The notes beneath the pieces are model-generated. The model worked only from the letters and a program-made list of their open reading frames with translations. It searched no databases and was not told the origin of the DNA. This document shows positions 38,383 through 49,900 of a stretch of DNA of 64,000 bases, in pieces. The stretch comes from Chroococcidiopsidaceae cyanobacterium YX2bin18 (GTDB lineage: Bacteria > Cyanobacteriota > Cyanobacteriia > Cyanobacteriales > Chroococcidiopsidaceae). A program made the position numbers and the translations under genes. Position 1 is the first letter of the stretch, and every line of letters starts with the position of its first letter. Location of the stretch: contig JAUJND010000005.1 of NCBI GenBank assembly GCA_030446505.1, forward strand, positions 19,130-83,129, read 5' to 3'.

Positions 38383-39244
38383 CTACTCTGTGGGAATTTA
38401 TTTACAAGGGCGGCGGCGTGGTGGCGGATGTGGTCTTCAATTAAAGTGGCGATGAAGTAATAACTGTGGTTGTAGCCTTCGTGGAAGCGCAAGGTTAGCG
38501 GCTGCTTAGCTAAGGTACACGCCTGTTCAAATACGTGGGGAAGCAGCCATTGTTCATCCAGAAACGGATCGGCACTACCTTGGTCAATTAGAATAGGACG
38601 ATTATACTCAGCTTCCTTGACAAGTTCGCTAGCATCGTAGGCACGCCAGGTATCCTTGTCAAATCCAAGGTAGTTAGTGAATGCTTTTTGACCCCACAAA
38701 CAACGCATTGGTGCGGCAATTGGTGCAAAGGCTGAAACTGACTGGTAGCGATCACTATTTCTCAAAGCCACAAACCAAAGCTCCGTGTCCACCCATTGAA
38801 TGACCAAAGATTCCCTGTCTGTCTGCTTGTACTGGGAAATGGTTGGCAATTAAAGCGGGTAACTCGTGGACAATGTAGCTGTACATTTGGTAGTGCGATC
38901 GCCAAGGTTCAACAGTGGCATCCACATAAAACTAGCACCACTACCAAAGTCCCAGTCATCATCTTCACCCTGAATCCCAGTATTGCGGGGGCTGGTATCC
39001 GGTACTACTAGCATTAACCCATACTCGGCAGCAAGCGCTGCGCTCCTGCCTTAACTATAAAGTTCTCTTCTGTGCAAGTTAAACCAGAGAGAAAATAGAG
39101 AACCGGAACTGACTTTGATGTTGCCTGCGGCGGCTGGTAGACAGCGAATCGCATTTCACCGTTACAAGTTTCTGAGTGATGGCTGTAAGAGCCGACAGTA
39201 CCGCCAAAGCAGCGATTTTCACTAACAAGGTTGGGAGCAGACAT
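38319..39244 (-). pseudogene. fghA: S-formylglutathione hydrolase, frameshifted
   Basis: Esterase D-family serine hydrolase, the second step of glutathione-dependent formaldehyde oxidation (S-formylglutathione to formate + GSH). It begins MSAPNLVSENRCFGG at 39244 and has [20 protein letters not shown]. The middle is in other frames and includes [20 protein letters not shown] and [19 protein letters not shown] (catalytic Ser). It ends GYNHSYYFIATLIEDHIRHH (catalytic His). The normal end (HHAAAL) is at about 38406; the open frame runs on to 38319, overlapping the previous gene, so the true stop may also be shifted. It pairs functionally with the class III ADH at 40574-41678. Confidence 0.85.
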
Positions 39245-39280
39245 AATGAACCAAAAACGCAACTAATCACGAGATTACAA

Positions 39281-39935
39281 CTATTGCTGTTGTTCTCGCA
39301 GCCAAGTGCGGAAAGAACGCTTAGTTTGGGTTTCGCCTTGAGTGTTACACTGCGCTAAAAATTCGTAAATCTTTGACTTAGTTACTAAAGGAAAAGTAGG
39401 ACTAGTTTCAGATTCTTGATATTGATTTTCATTTAATAGATAAATAGTTAAAAATTTGCCGTTATAGCGCCAAAATTTCGGTACTTTCATTTCTTGATAC
39501 AGTTGGTTTTTATTAATATCGGTGTGAGTAATATCTACTTCTAAAATTAAATCTGGAGGAGGATCAATAGCCAAGTCTACTTTTTTACCTCGGACAGCAG
39601 GCTCATTTTGGATGTAGTAGCATTTATCAGGTTCTGCACCAAAGTTTTAATTCAGGTTTGTTGAGTGTAGTTGAAGCCATACTCTTAATATTTAGATTTA
39701 ATTCTTCTGTCAAAATATGAATTAATATCCCAATGCGATCGCTAGCACTTTCATGTTCTTCTAAAGGACTCACAATTTCCAAAGTTCCTTTGTAATAAGT
39801 AAGTCGTGCTGCTCGGTTATTACCAAGAGCATCTAGAATTTGCTCATAAGACTGCCAGCTAATGTGATGTAATGAAACCCGTTTTTCTGCCAGATTTTCT
39901 TCTAAAGGAGTGCTTACAGCTTCACTAATAGTCAC
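39281..39935 (-). pseudogene. Uma2-family protein, one frameshift
   Basis: Starts MTISEAVSTPLEENLAEKRV, with SYEQILDALGNNRAARLTYY and GTLEIVSPLEEHE, typical Uma2 (DUF820; PD-(D/E)XK-like fold). The second frame has PDLILEVDITHTD and KVPKFWRYNGKFL. One extra A in the GAATTAAAAC run near 39645 accounts for the break. Uma2 genes are very common in cyanobacteria and their role is unsettled. Four Uma2 loci lie in this window. Confidence 0.85.
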
Positions 39936-40163
39936 CGTTTGATTCTCCTAATCTCTATTGAGACTTTCTATTAACCTGACGATACTTATGCAAATATACT
40001 TAGCAATCACAATTTGAACTACTTGAGATCACTTTGTGCTAAATGTCAAAACTGTAAATATAGGTTGTAGGTTGCTGTAAACACAAGTCATAATAACGTT
40101 TAATTGTTCTAATCATATAGACTGTATTACCAGGTAGTTGCAATCGGCGATCGCTTTGTAAAT

Positions 40164-40382
40164 CTATTCGCGTCCTTCTCGCTCTCTACGGAATTTCTCT
40201 AACAACTGCGGAAAATGTTTTAAATCATCAATTGACTGTGGTGCTGGATATATTGCTGAATCAGTTGCTTCAGCAGTAATTCTATCTAGATAAACTCGGA
40301 AAGCATACTCATCATCTCGATGTTCAAGTATGTATGCCCGTAATTCTTTGCGGCTCATTGCTTCAAAATTTGGTTGGATCAT
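40164..40382 (-). CDS. DUF6887-type small protein
   Basis: 72 residues from ATG 40382 (MIQPNFEAMSRKELRAYILE HRD pattern), a short, charged cyanobacterial protein family that I recognise as DUF6887-like. Function unknown. Its start overlaps the stop of the upstream DUF6888-like frame (ATGA), indicating translational coupling. A 4-codon upstream extension is possible. Confidence 0.7.
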   Translation of the reverse strand: MIQPNFEAMSRKELRAYILEHRDDEYAFRVYLDRITAEATDSAIYPAPQSIDDLKHFPQLLEKFRREREGRE

Positions 40383-40495
40383 AAAAACTTCCACGTACCA
40401 TCACGACTAATTAGGACTTCTGTTTCCTCTCCAGCTAAGAAGAACACTCCTTCAGTAGGTTCATCTATACAAATTAGGAAAATGGGCAGATACAT
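40379..40495 (-). CDS. DUF6888-type small protein, N-terminus uncertain
   Basis: From ATG 40495: MYLPIFLICIDEPTEGVFFL, then AGEETEVLISRDGTWKF, which looks like the C-terminal half of DUF6888-like proteins. The frame is open upstream to about 40534 (…CFVLSCWATK) but has no usual start codon, so an N-terminal frameshift is likely. It overlaps DUF6887 by ATGA. The pairing of these two small families is characteristic of cyanobacteria. Confidence 0.55.
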   Translation of the reverse strand: MYLPIFLICIDEPTEGVFFLAGEETEVLISRDGTWKFL

Positions 40496-40573
40496 CTTTG
40501 TTGCCCAACAACTGAGAACAAAGCAAGTAAATATCTGTACTCCTTAATACTCATTACCTTAACAAGATAGTAA

Positions 40574-41678
<1,105 letters not shown>

Positions 41679-41910
41679 ACTTCGCTCCTATATGTCTCGT
41701 TAAAATCAGGTTACATTGGCGCGATTAGGTTATCTAACATTAGTGATAACGCTACTTTTAACATTATCTGGCAGCGAAGACGGCACAATCAAATTAGGAG
41801 ACATTAACTAAAATAGTGATTTACACCCTATCTCTACCCTAAAAGCCTGTTACTTAACTAATCTTTAGCCGTGAGCGGCAGCTTTTCATCAAACGCTATT
41901 GAAACTATAT

Positions 41911-43811
41911 ATGAGTATTTTTACGCTGCAATCAGTTAAAAAAGACTTTGGCATCAAGGAAATCTTGAAAGATGCTAGTTTTAGTCTAGATGACGGGGAT
42001 AAAGTTGGTTTAATTGGCACTAACGGTTCTGGCAAGTCAACGCTACTCAAGATGATTGCTGGTCTAGAGTCAATTGACAGTGGGCAAATCTTAGTCAACT
42101 CTGGTGCTAGAATTATCTACTTACCCCAACAGCCTGACTTAGATGAAAATCACACAGTTTTAGAACAGGTGTTTGCAGGTGGTGAGCAGTTGGCGCTGGT
42201 GCGTGAATATGAAGAACTTTCAGATAAACTAGCTCACACACCAGGTGATGATTCAAGTCAGCTAATGTCCCGCCTATCTGCCGTCATGCAGCGGATGGAT
42301 GCTACTGGCGCTTGGGAATTGGAGACGAATGCCAAAATTATCCTGACTAAGTTGGGAATTGAAGATTTCACTGCACGGATCGGGACTTTATCTGGCGGCT
42401 ACCGCAAGCGCATTGCCTTGGCAGCAGCCTTGCTCTCAGAACCAGAAGTGTTGCTGATGGACGAGCCAACTAACCATTTAGATGCTTTGTCTGTGGAGTG
42501 GTTACAGAATTACCTCAACCGCTATCGTGGTGCAATTTTGCTGATTACACACGATCGCTACTTTTTGGATCGTGTGACTAACCGAATCATCGAAATTGAT
42601 CGGGGTGATATCTATTCTTACGCGGGTAACTATTCTTACTATCTAGAGAAAAAGCCCTTGCTGAAGAATCCGCCGTTAGTAGTCAGCGCAAACATCAAGG
42701 TGTGTTGCGCCGTGAGTTGGAATGGCTAAAGCGAGGACCAAAAGCCCGTAGCACGAAACAAAAAGCCCGAATTAATCGTGTCCACGATCTGCAAGCAACT
42801 GAGTTTAAGCAAGTTCAGGGTAAAGTCGATATTTCCACCCCCAGCCGTCGCATCGGTAAAAAAGTTATTGAGCTAACTAATGTTTCTAAAGGATATGGAC
42901 GTACTTTAATTAAAGACTTTACTTACGAGTTTAGTCCTGAAGATCACATAGGCATTAGTGGTGGCAATGGTGCAGGTAAATCTACTTTAATGGATATTAT
43001 CACCGGGCGAGTTCAACCCGATTCAGGCAGCGTCGAAATTGGTTCAACAATTCACATTGGCTATTTCGATCAGCACTCTGAAGCCCTACTTGATGCTCTC
43101 AACGAAAATCAGCGCGTGATTGACTATATCAAAGAAGTAGGAGAATTTGTCAAAATTGCCGACGGCACTCAAATTAGTGCATCTCAAATGCTAGAGCGTT
43201 TCCTATTCCCTGGCAATCAACAGTATGCACCAATCCATATGCTCTCAGGTGGTGAAAAACGTCGCCTGTTTTTGCTGCGCGTTTTGATGAGCGCTCCCAA
43301 TGTGTTGATTCTAGACGAGCCTACGAATGACTTGGATGTACAAACGCTATCCGTGCTGGAAGAGTATCTAGAAGATTTTACAGGTTGCGTAATTGCAGTT
43401 TCCCACGATCGCTACTTCCTTGATCGCACTGTAGACAAAATTTTTGCTTTTGAACCAGGTGGCAATCTGCGTCAATATCCTGGCAACTACTCAGTTTATT
43501 TAGATTATAAGAAAGCAGAAGAAACACCAGAAGTAAAGCAAACAAAAAAGAAGCAACAAGAATCTGATCCCGCACCTCTTGCTAACAAGTCGCGCAAACT
43601 TTCATCTTGGCAAAAGCGCGAGTTTGAGCAGCTAGAGGGTAAAATTGCCCAGCTAGAAACTGAAAAAGCTGAGGCAGAAAAAGCACTTTATCATGCTCCT
43701 TCTGGCAAAGTCACCCAGGTACAACAACTCTATGAGCAGCTGGAATCTTTGAGTAAGGCGATCGATACTGCAACTGAGCGTTGGCTGGAACTGTCTGAGC
43801 TTGAATCTTAA
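41911..43811 (+). CDS. ABC-F family ATPase, one frameshift
   Basis: Soluble twin-ATPase that acts on the ribosome (translation factor or antibiotic-resistance type; Uup-like). Start ATG 41911 (MSIFTLQSVKKDFG). ABC1: Walker A GTNGSGKST, signature LSGGYRKR, Walker B LLMDEPTNHLD. ABC2: GGNGAGKST, LSGGEKRR, LILDEPTNDLD. A C-terminal coiled coil follows (KREFEQLEGKIAQLETEKAE). The first frame is lost after YYLEKK; restoring one A (A5 to A6 in GAGAAAAAG, near 42655) joins it to ALAEESAVSSQRKHQG. Intact length ~633 residues. A fossil of its C-terminal coil lies at 45115-45240. Confidence 0.9.
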
Positions 43812-43833
43812 CTGTGTGCATGAGAATAAAACA

Positions 43834-44460
43834 ATGACCATTACCTGCAAACAACTTCTGCAAAACCATACTCAAGTATGGCAAGAAGCTACTGTGCATC
43901 CTTTCCTTGAACAGTGTAAATCAGGAACAATTCAGCCTCAGCAATTTAATACATGGCTAGTGCAAGATTATCTATTTGTTGTAGATTTTACGCGGATGGT
44001 AGGACGAATATTAGCGATCGCACCGCCAGATCATTTTGATGTAATCCTGGGTGGATTGAGCGCCCTTAAAGATGAATTGATTTGGTTTAAGGAAAAAGCA
44101 GCCGCGCGACAGCTTGATTTGAATGTTCAGAAACAATCAACCTGTACAGAATACTGTGAGTATATGTACAGCCTTGCTACCATGCCCTATCCAGTTCAAG
44201 CAACTGCACTTTGGTCAATTGAGTTTGCTTACAATCAAGGTTGGCAATTACTAGGCATGATGCCTGAACCATATACTGAGTTTGTAGATCGCTGGGGAAA
44301 TCCGGGTTTTACGGAATATGTAAAACTTTTAGAACAGCAAGCAGATGAGGTACTAAATACTGCATCAGATACCGTTCAGCAGCAAGCAGAATCAGCATTT
44401 TTGAAAGTTGCCCAATTGGAGAAGGCTTTTTGGCAGATGGCTTTTAATGCCACACAGTAA
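43834..44460 (+). CDS. TenA-like protein, divergent class
   Basis: A 208-residue all-alpha TenA-family protein (TITCKQLLQNHTQVWQEATV, FNTWLVQDYLFVVDFTRMVG, MMPEPYTEFVDRWG). It resembles the TenA_E-type group rather than the classic thiaminase at 27403. Start ATG 43834 is chosen from family similarity; the 11 codons upstream overlap the ABC-F end. It overlaps the ABC-F reading frame closely, so it may be cotranscribed with it. Enzymatic role unknown. Confidence 0.82.
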   Translation: MTITCKQLLQNHTQVWQEATVHPFLEQCKSGTIQPQQFNTWLVQDYLFVVDFTRMVGRILAIAPPDHFDVILGGLSALKDELIWFKEKAAARQLDLNVQKQSTCTEYCEYMYSLATMPYPVQATALWSIEFAYNQGWQLLGMMPEPYTEFVDRWGNPGFTEYVKLLEQQADEVLNTASDTVQQQAESAFLKVAQLEKAFWQMAFNATQ

Positions 44461-44482
44461 GAAGAAGTAAAAAGGTGAACTT

Positions 44483-45061
44483 ATGAGTGTAACTCTAAAT
44501 TTGCGTCCAGTTTTGGAATTAACTAACGAGCAGTTTTACGAACTGTGTCAAGCTAATCGTGATTTGAGAATAGAGCGCAGCGCCAACGGAGAATTAATCA
44601 TCATGCCACCGACAGGCGGGGAGACAGGTAATCGTAATATTAAAATAGCTTTTCAACTGGAAGCATGGAGTAGCCAAAACGATCTAGGCATTGCCTTTGA
44701 TTCTTCTACTGCCTTTAAGCTACCCAATGGTGCGGAACGTTCTCCTGATGCTTCTTGGGTAAGGCGCGATCGCTGGGATAATTTAAGTGCAGAGCAAAAA
44801 CGGAAATTTCCTCCCTTATGTCCTGATTTTGTGGTCGAGTTACGCTCTGAAACTGATTCACTTAAAACTCTGCAAGATAAAATGCAAGAGTACATGGAAA
44901 ATGGAACTAGATTAGGTTGGCTGATTGACCCCAAGACGCAACAAGTTGAAATCTATCGTTCAGGACGGGGAGTAGAAATAGTAAAAAACCTTGGAATATC
45001 AGGAGAAAATGTATTACCGGGGTTCATGCTGAATCTGAAACAGATTTTTGGCACTATCTAA
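44483..45061 (+). CDS. Uma2-family endonuclease-like protein
   Basis: Intact 192-residue Uma2 (DUF820) protein with a PD-(D/E)XK-like core: GELIIMPPTGGETGNRN, FKLPNGAERSPDASWV, CPDFVVELRSETDSL and MQEYMENGTRLGWLIDP, in usual order, ending VLPGFMLNL. AAAAGGTGA upstream is a ribosome binding site. It follows the TenA-like gene by 22 bases. Confidence 0.9.
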   Translation: MSVTLNLRPVLELTNEQFYELCQANRDLRIERSANGELIIMPPTGGETGNRNIKIAFQLEAWSSQNDLGIAFDSSTAFKLPNGAERSPDASWVRRDRWDNLSAEQKRKFPPLCPDFVVELRSETDSLKTLQDKMQEYMENGTRLGWLIDPKTQQVEIYRSGRGVEIVKNLGISGENVLPGFMLNLKQIFGTI

Positions 45062-45114
45062 AGCGGAGTTCCCTTTAGGAGTGTTTGGAAGCCATAACCT
45101 AAGCGAAAGAAAAG

Positions 45115-45346
45115 CGCGAGTATCGAGATGCTCAAAAGTAAAATTGTCTTGATGGAAGTCGAGAAAGCTGAGATAGGAAAGGCATTTTACACTGAGTCAA
45201 TGGGCAACACCCAAGTTCAACAACTTAATATAAGTAGGTGGAATACTACACTTACATTTATCAATGCTTTGCTAAATAGCAAATATTTTGCAGACTTTAC
45301 AGAAATGCCTTTTACTCCGTTTAATAATTGGATACCAGGCAATTGA
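45115..45346 (+). pseudogene. Fossil of the ABC-F C-terminal coiled coil
   Basis: From ATG 45128: KIVLMEVEKAEIGKAFY then TESMGNTQVQQLN. This aligns with the ABC-F C-terminus (KIAQLETEKAEAEKALY, then SGKVTQVQQLY). Nucleotide similarity starts earlier (AAAAGCGCGAGTATCGAG against AAAGCGCGAGTTTGAGCAG). The last ~40 codons (ISRWNTTLTFIN…) do not match. It is probably a decayed partial duplication, not an active gene. Nothing else is seen in 45347-45592. Confidence 0.65.
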
Positions 45347-45592
45347 GCAGCTTACTGTGAGTTGCGAGAGCAGAACAAAATATTTCGCAACTTTTTAGCA
45401 AAAATTAAACCTAAACTTTTGTCATGGCTAAGAATAATACGTAGAAAAACAATTACCAAGAAACTAAAAAGGCCTTTTTAACATATTTTTATCCAGGGTT
45501 TGAACTATAACAAATCCAGCTTTCAGCTAGCCCTGACTCTGAAAAGTTTTGTAGCAAGTAGACGGTAGAATACTCAAACTATTACTGAAGGC

Positions 45593-46150
45593 TCAAATCA
45601 ATTCTGCTTCTTCAAAAACTTGTCTTGCTGTTAGTTCCAATCCAGGAAGTAGAGCATCTAAGATGGGCGTGGTATCAGTATAAATTTTATTCGACCCATT
45701 TGGATAAAAGACTATAATACTGATGGCTACAGGATCTACAATCCAAACTCGTAATACACCAGCATCAAAGTAGTCTTTAGCTTTATCTGCAAAATCTTTG
45801 ATAGTTTGGTCTGGGGAGATAATTTCAATTACTAGTTCAGGAGGCACAGGACAAGCTTCGTTACGCTTCCTGCTTGCGGGTAGGCGTTCATAAGAAATAT
45901 ATGTTACATCAGGTATGGGTGCCCAGTCCTCACCCTGACGCTTCAAAGTAATCGCCCATTCTAACCGAACTCGACCTCTTTGCTTAGACCATTGAGTAAG
46001 TAAGGTAGTCAGCGCAAAGGTCAACATTGAGTGAAATTCTTTAGGTGACACTTTAGGTACTGCCTGACCATTTACAAACTCATAATTTATATCTGCTTCT
46101 GGTAAAGCTAGAAATTCCTCTAATGTAAGTTTTGTTCCAGCGTCTACCAT
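45593..46150 (-). CDS. Uma2-family endonuclease-like protein
   Basis: Intact 185 residues: KLTLEEFLALPEADINYEFV, PDVTYISYERLPA, PELVIEIISPDQTIKDFADK and YFDAGVLRVWIVDP, the usual Uma2 order. This copy belongs to the other common subfamily (LTLEEFL start) compared with 44483-45061. Stands alone. Confidence 0.9.
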   Translation of the reverse strand: MVDAGTKLTLEEFLALPEADINYEFVNGQAVPKVSPKEFHSMLTFALTTLLTQWSKQRGRVRLEWAITLKRQGEDWAPIPDVTYISYERLPASRKRNEACPVPPELVIEIISPDQTIKDFADKAKDYFDAGVLRVWIVDPVAISIIVFYPNGSNKIYTDTTPILDALLPGLELTARQVFEEAELI

Positions 46151-46241
46151 AACTATCAGCTAGCTAAGTATGTAAGTAATAAGCTTATGATACAGAACTC
46201 TCAATTTTCAGGCTAACGCGCTTGCTAACACTTCACATAGC

Positions 46242-46270
46242 GCGATGCCAAAGGCGGGCGAAGCCATCGC
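46242..46270. repeat. Dispersed palindromic element
   Basis: GCGATG (46242-46247) and CATCGC (46265-46270) frame a GC-rich core containing GGCGGGCGAAGCC. A related GTCGGCGAAGCCATCGC occurs at about 1256-1272 and a GCGATGCCTGCGGCGGG at about 33296. Confidence 0.55.
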
Positions 46271-46337
46271 ACCGTTAACTTAGTTTTCCTTCTCACGGTA
46301 TAAAACTCAGCTTACCTATCATGCCAACATTAAAAGT

Positions 46338-46760
46338 ATGAATACTACTGAACGTCTTGTTATCCTCAACCGTATCCGTAAGCTCAGTCGCTTGATGGAT
46401 ACTGCAATCCGCATCCCAGGAATAGGTTTTCGGATTGGACTAGATCCAATTATTGGTTTAATACCTGGTGCTGGTGATTTAGTAAGCACAGGATTTTCCG
46501 CTTACATAATTTATTTAGCGGCTCGCTTTGGTTTACCAAATGCAGTCTTGACCAAGATGATATTGAATATTGGTTTGGAGTTCGTAGTCGGCTCACTTCC
46601 TTTGGTAGGTGACTTGTTCGATGCATATTACAAATCTAATATTCGCAACCTGGCACTTTTAGAACAACATCTGCAAGTAGTTGAACCAGAAATTGAGAAT
46701 ACACCTACTCCACTATCTGCTGAGGAGCAAAAATTAGTAAAGCAGTATGAGCGCTCATAA
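46338..46760 (+). CDS. DUF4112-family membrane protein
   Basis: A 140-residue protein of the DUF4112 family: LSRLMDTAIRIPGIGFRIGL, then DPIIGLIPGAGDLVSTGFSA, with two hydrophobic segments and the second repeat GSLPLVGDLFDAYYKSN. Function unknown. A bidirectional terminator lies between it and the convergent large repeat protein. Confidence 0.88.
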   Translation: MNTTERLVILNRIRKLSRLMDTAIRIPGIGFRIGLDPIIGLIPGAGDLVSTGFSAYIIYLAARFGLPNAVLTKMILNIGLEFVVGSLPLVGDLFDAYYKSNIRNLALLEQHLQVVEPEIENTPTPLSAEEQKLVKQYERS

Positions 46761-46853
46761 TTAGATTTAACAGGCGATCGCCATTAGTTGTACCTAAGCA
46801 GTAAAACTGTTACTAGCAATATTTAATCAAGAGCATCAGTAGTTTCTGATTAT

Positions 46854-46885
46854 AAAAAAGCCTCCTTTTAACGGGAGGCTTTTTA
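46854..46885. terminator. Bidirectional terminator
   Basis: AAAAAGCCTCC (46855-46865) pairs with GGGAGGCTTTTT around TTTTAAC. T-runs follow on both strands, so it can end both the DUF4112 and the large repeat-protein transcripts. Confidence 0.9.
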
Positions 46886-46911
46886 GTTGAAGTTGAAGAT
46901 TATGGAACTAT

Positions 46912-49900
46912 TTAGCCTAAGAAAGAGCGACCACCAACAGCAATTACACCAGCAATTACCGAAGCAGCAAGAGATGTGAGAGCCGCACTAAATAGCCACC
47001 ATGCTGCACCTGCTGCGGCTTTTTTAGTTTCTTCCGCTTGCTTTTGAGTCTGCTTCTTGAGCGCTTGGAGGCGTTTTTGAGCTTCTTGCTGGATGCGTTC
47101 GGCTCGTTGCAAAACACTATCACGCGCTCCCTCAATTTGGTCGATGATCCGGTTGGCATCAGCTTCCGAGATATCCTCACGGGAACTTAGGACAGCAACT
47201 AAGGTTTCACGATCAAATTGACTCAGGCGGTTTTGCAGCGCTTCAAATCCAGCTTGCGGATCGTCAAACACTTTGCTGAAGTCTTGCTGAATGCCTTCAT
47301 AGTTAAGTTCGGGACGCTCAAGCGCGTTGAGGTAGTTGCGAAGTTTGTCAAAAATACCATCAATTGTTGATTGGATGGTTTGTTGGACTTTCTGAATTTG
47401 TTCAACGAACGAGTTGCGAACCGACTCTATTTGATCGGCAATTCGATTCGCTTCCTCCTCTGTAATGTCCTCTCGTTGTGACAGAAGCGCAACAAGAGTA
47501 GAACGGTCAAACTTCGACAGGCGATCGCCTATATTCCCTACCCCAGCGCGTGGATCGTTGAGTAACAATTGCAGATCGCGCTTAATACTTTCCGGGTTAA
47601 GTTCTTCCTTACCAGTGTTTTGCAAGTAACTTTCCAGATTACCTTCAAAATCCAGTACCTGTTTTTGAACACGGCTTGCAACGCGGCGCGGCGCTTTGAC
47701 AATGCTCCGAATCCCTTCTTGTACTTGATCGATCGCCTGATTAACTTGCTCTTCGCTCAAGTCTTGCCGCTGAGAGAGGAGTTTGACCAAAGTTTCCCGA
47801 TCCACTTGAGAAAGGCGATCGCGTAGTGCCAAAGCTCCTTCTTTAGGATCGTCTAGTAACTTAGTCAAATCTTGGCTAATACCTTCTGGATTGAGTTCCT
47901 CTAAGTTGGTATTGCGGAGATATTCAGCTAAAGCACTTGTAGTTTTGTCGTACTGCTCCTTAGCTTTTTCTGCTGCTTTTTGCGGTGCTTGTAAAATGTT
48001 ACTTCGTACCGCTTCAATAGAATCGAGGGTTTGATTCACCTGCTCCTCGCTGAGGTCTTGACGCTGAGAAAGCAGTTGCACCAACGTATCGCGGTCAAAT
48101 TGAGATAGCCTGCTTCGTAACGCGCTTAATCCTGCTTGCGGATCTTCCAAAAGAGTTTGGAAATCGCGCTTGATCCCTTCAGGATTGAGTTCGTCTTTAT
48201 TAGTATTACGCAGATACTCTTCTACCTTTTGCCGCACTTCCAAAGCTTTAGCTTTCGCCTGTTCTTGAAGTTCCTGCGCTCTATTTAAGACAGAATCACG
48301 GCTACTTTCAAGTTGAGCAACAATCTGATTTGCTTCCTCTTCGCTAATATCTTGGCGTTGTTTAAGTAGTTGCACCAAAGTATCACGGTCAAATTGTGAG
48401 AGGCGATCGCTCAACGCTTCAATGCCAGCCTCTGGATCTTCCAACAGAGTCTGGAAATTCGCTTGAATACTCTCTGGGTTGAGTTCCTCTTTACCAGTCG
48501 AGCGCAGATAATTTTCTACCCGACTGCGGAGATCTTGCGATCGCTCTTGAGCTTCAGTATTCTGCACAGAACTCAAAACTTCCATCCGAATGCCTTCAAG
48601 CTGCTCTGCAACTTCGGTAATCCTATTGGGGAGCAAATCACCACGCTGCGTCAGCTTTTGGCTGAAATACTCCTGATTTAGTTGCTCTAGTTCTCGTCGA
48701 ACTTTTCCGGCATCAGCTTCTGGATCATAGATAACATCTTTGAATTCTTTCTTGATAGTTTCTCGATTCAGATGCCAAGCGTTGGAGTTAAGTAGATAAT
48801 TATCTACATCTGCGCGGATGGTGCTAAAGGGAAGCGTCGGTAACTTGTCAGCAACCTGACTGCCAAGCTTATTTGCTTGTTCTGTTGCTTGATCTTTGAG
48901 CTTTTGCAACTGACCTGATACTTGTTCAGTGTCCAAACCCGGCAGTTTGTCTGTGACCTTTTGCAACTGTGCAGAAATTTTCTCAACATCTAAATCAGAC
49001 AAATCCACCCTGTCTAAAACTGTGCCAAGGAGTGCGTTGAAGCCTAACTGCATTGCTCTATTCGTCAAGCTAGTGCCTTGTCCTTGTCCAATCAGCTGCT
49101 GAAGCTGTTCACCTAGCTGATTCGAGCGCAGTTCTTCTGGAGTGGCAGACTTTAAAAGATTGAGTAATTGCGCCTGCGAATCTTGTCCAGGCTTCCCTAC
49201 CGTTTGTTTCCAAACGCTTTCAAGCTGGTCCGCAATGCGATTAATATCTTGTTTGGATAAATCTGTGCGACTGCTAGCTAAATCTACAAATGTCTGCCGA
49301 TCAATGTTGGACAGTCCTTCACTTCCAGCAATTGCTTGTAAATCTGAGCTACTGAGTAACTTTTCAAATTGACCCCGAATTTGATCAAAATCTAGCTTTG
49401 GTAGCTGCAAGTTTCCCAAAGAATTTTGGAGAGTCTCGCTGATCTTACTAGGGTCGATGCCCGAAGTCAGTTCGCGGCGGACTGCGGCTGTAATTGCTTC
49501 GGCGGTAGACACAGCCTGAGATGAAGCAGCATTAGCGCCAAGTGCTGCCGTTGCTGTCCCCATAATTCCTTGAAAGCCAGAGGTGGCAGTGCTGACGACA
49601 GAACCAATTAAGGACCCTACCGTAGTCGAACCTACCCACACTAGCACTGAGAAGTACGTTGACCAGATCACTACGGCAATAATTGCCCCCAAAAGCGCAC
49701 TTTCAACCAAGCTGAGTTTTACTGCTAGAAAACAAGCGACAAATAAAGAAATGCTGACGGTTAATAAAGTCCAAAACCCTACTGCGGTTTCAATCTTGCG
49801 AATCGTGCCGCCTAAGCTTTCGCTCTCATCATCAGAATCTGATGAACCCCCTAATGATGAAATGCCAAAGGCGACAGAGAAGTTTGTTAATAGCAATTGA

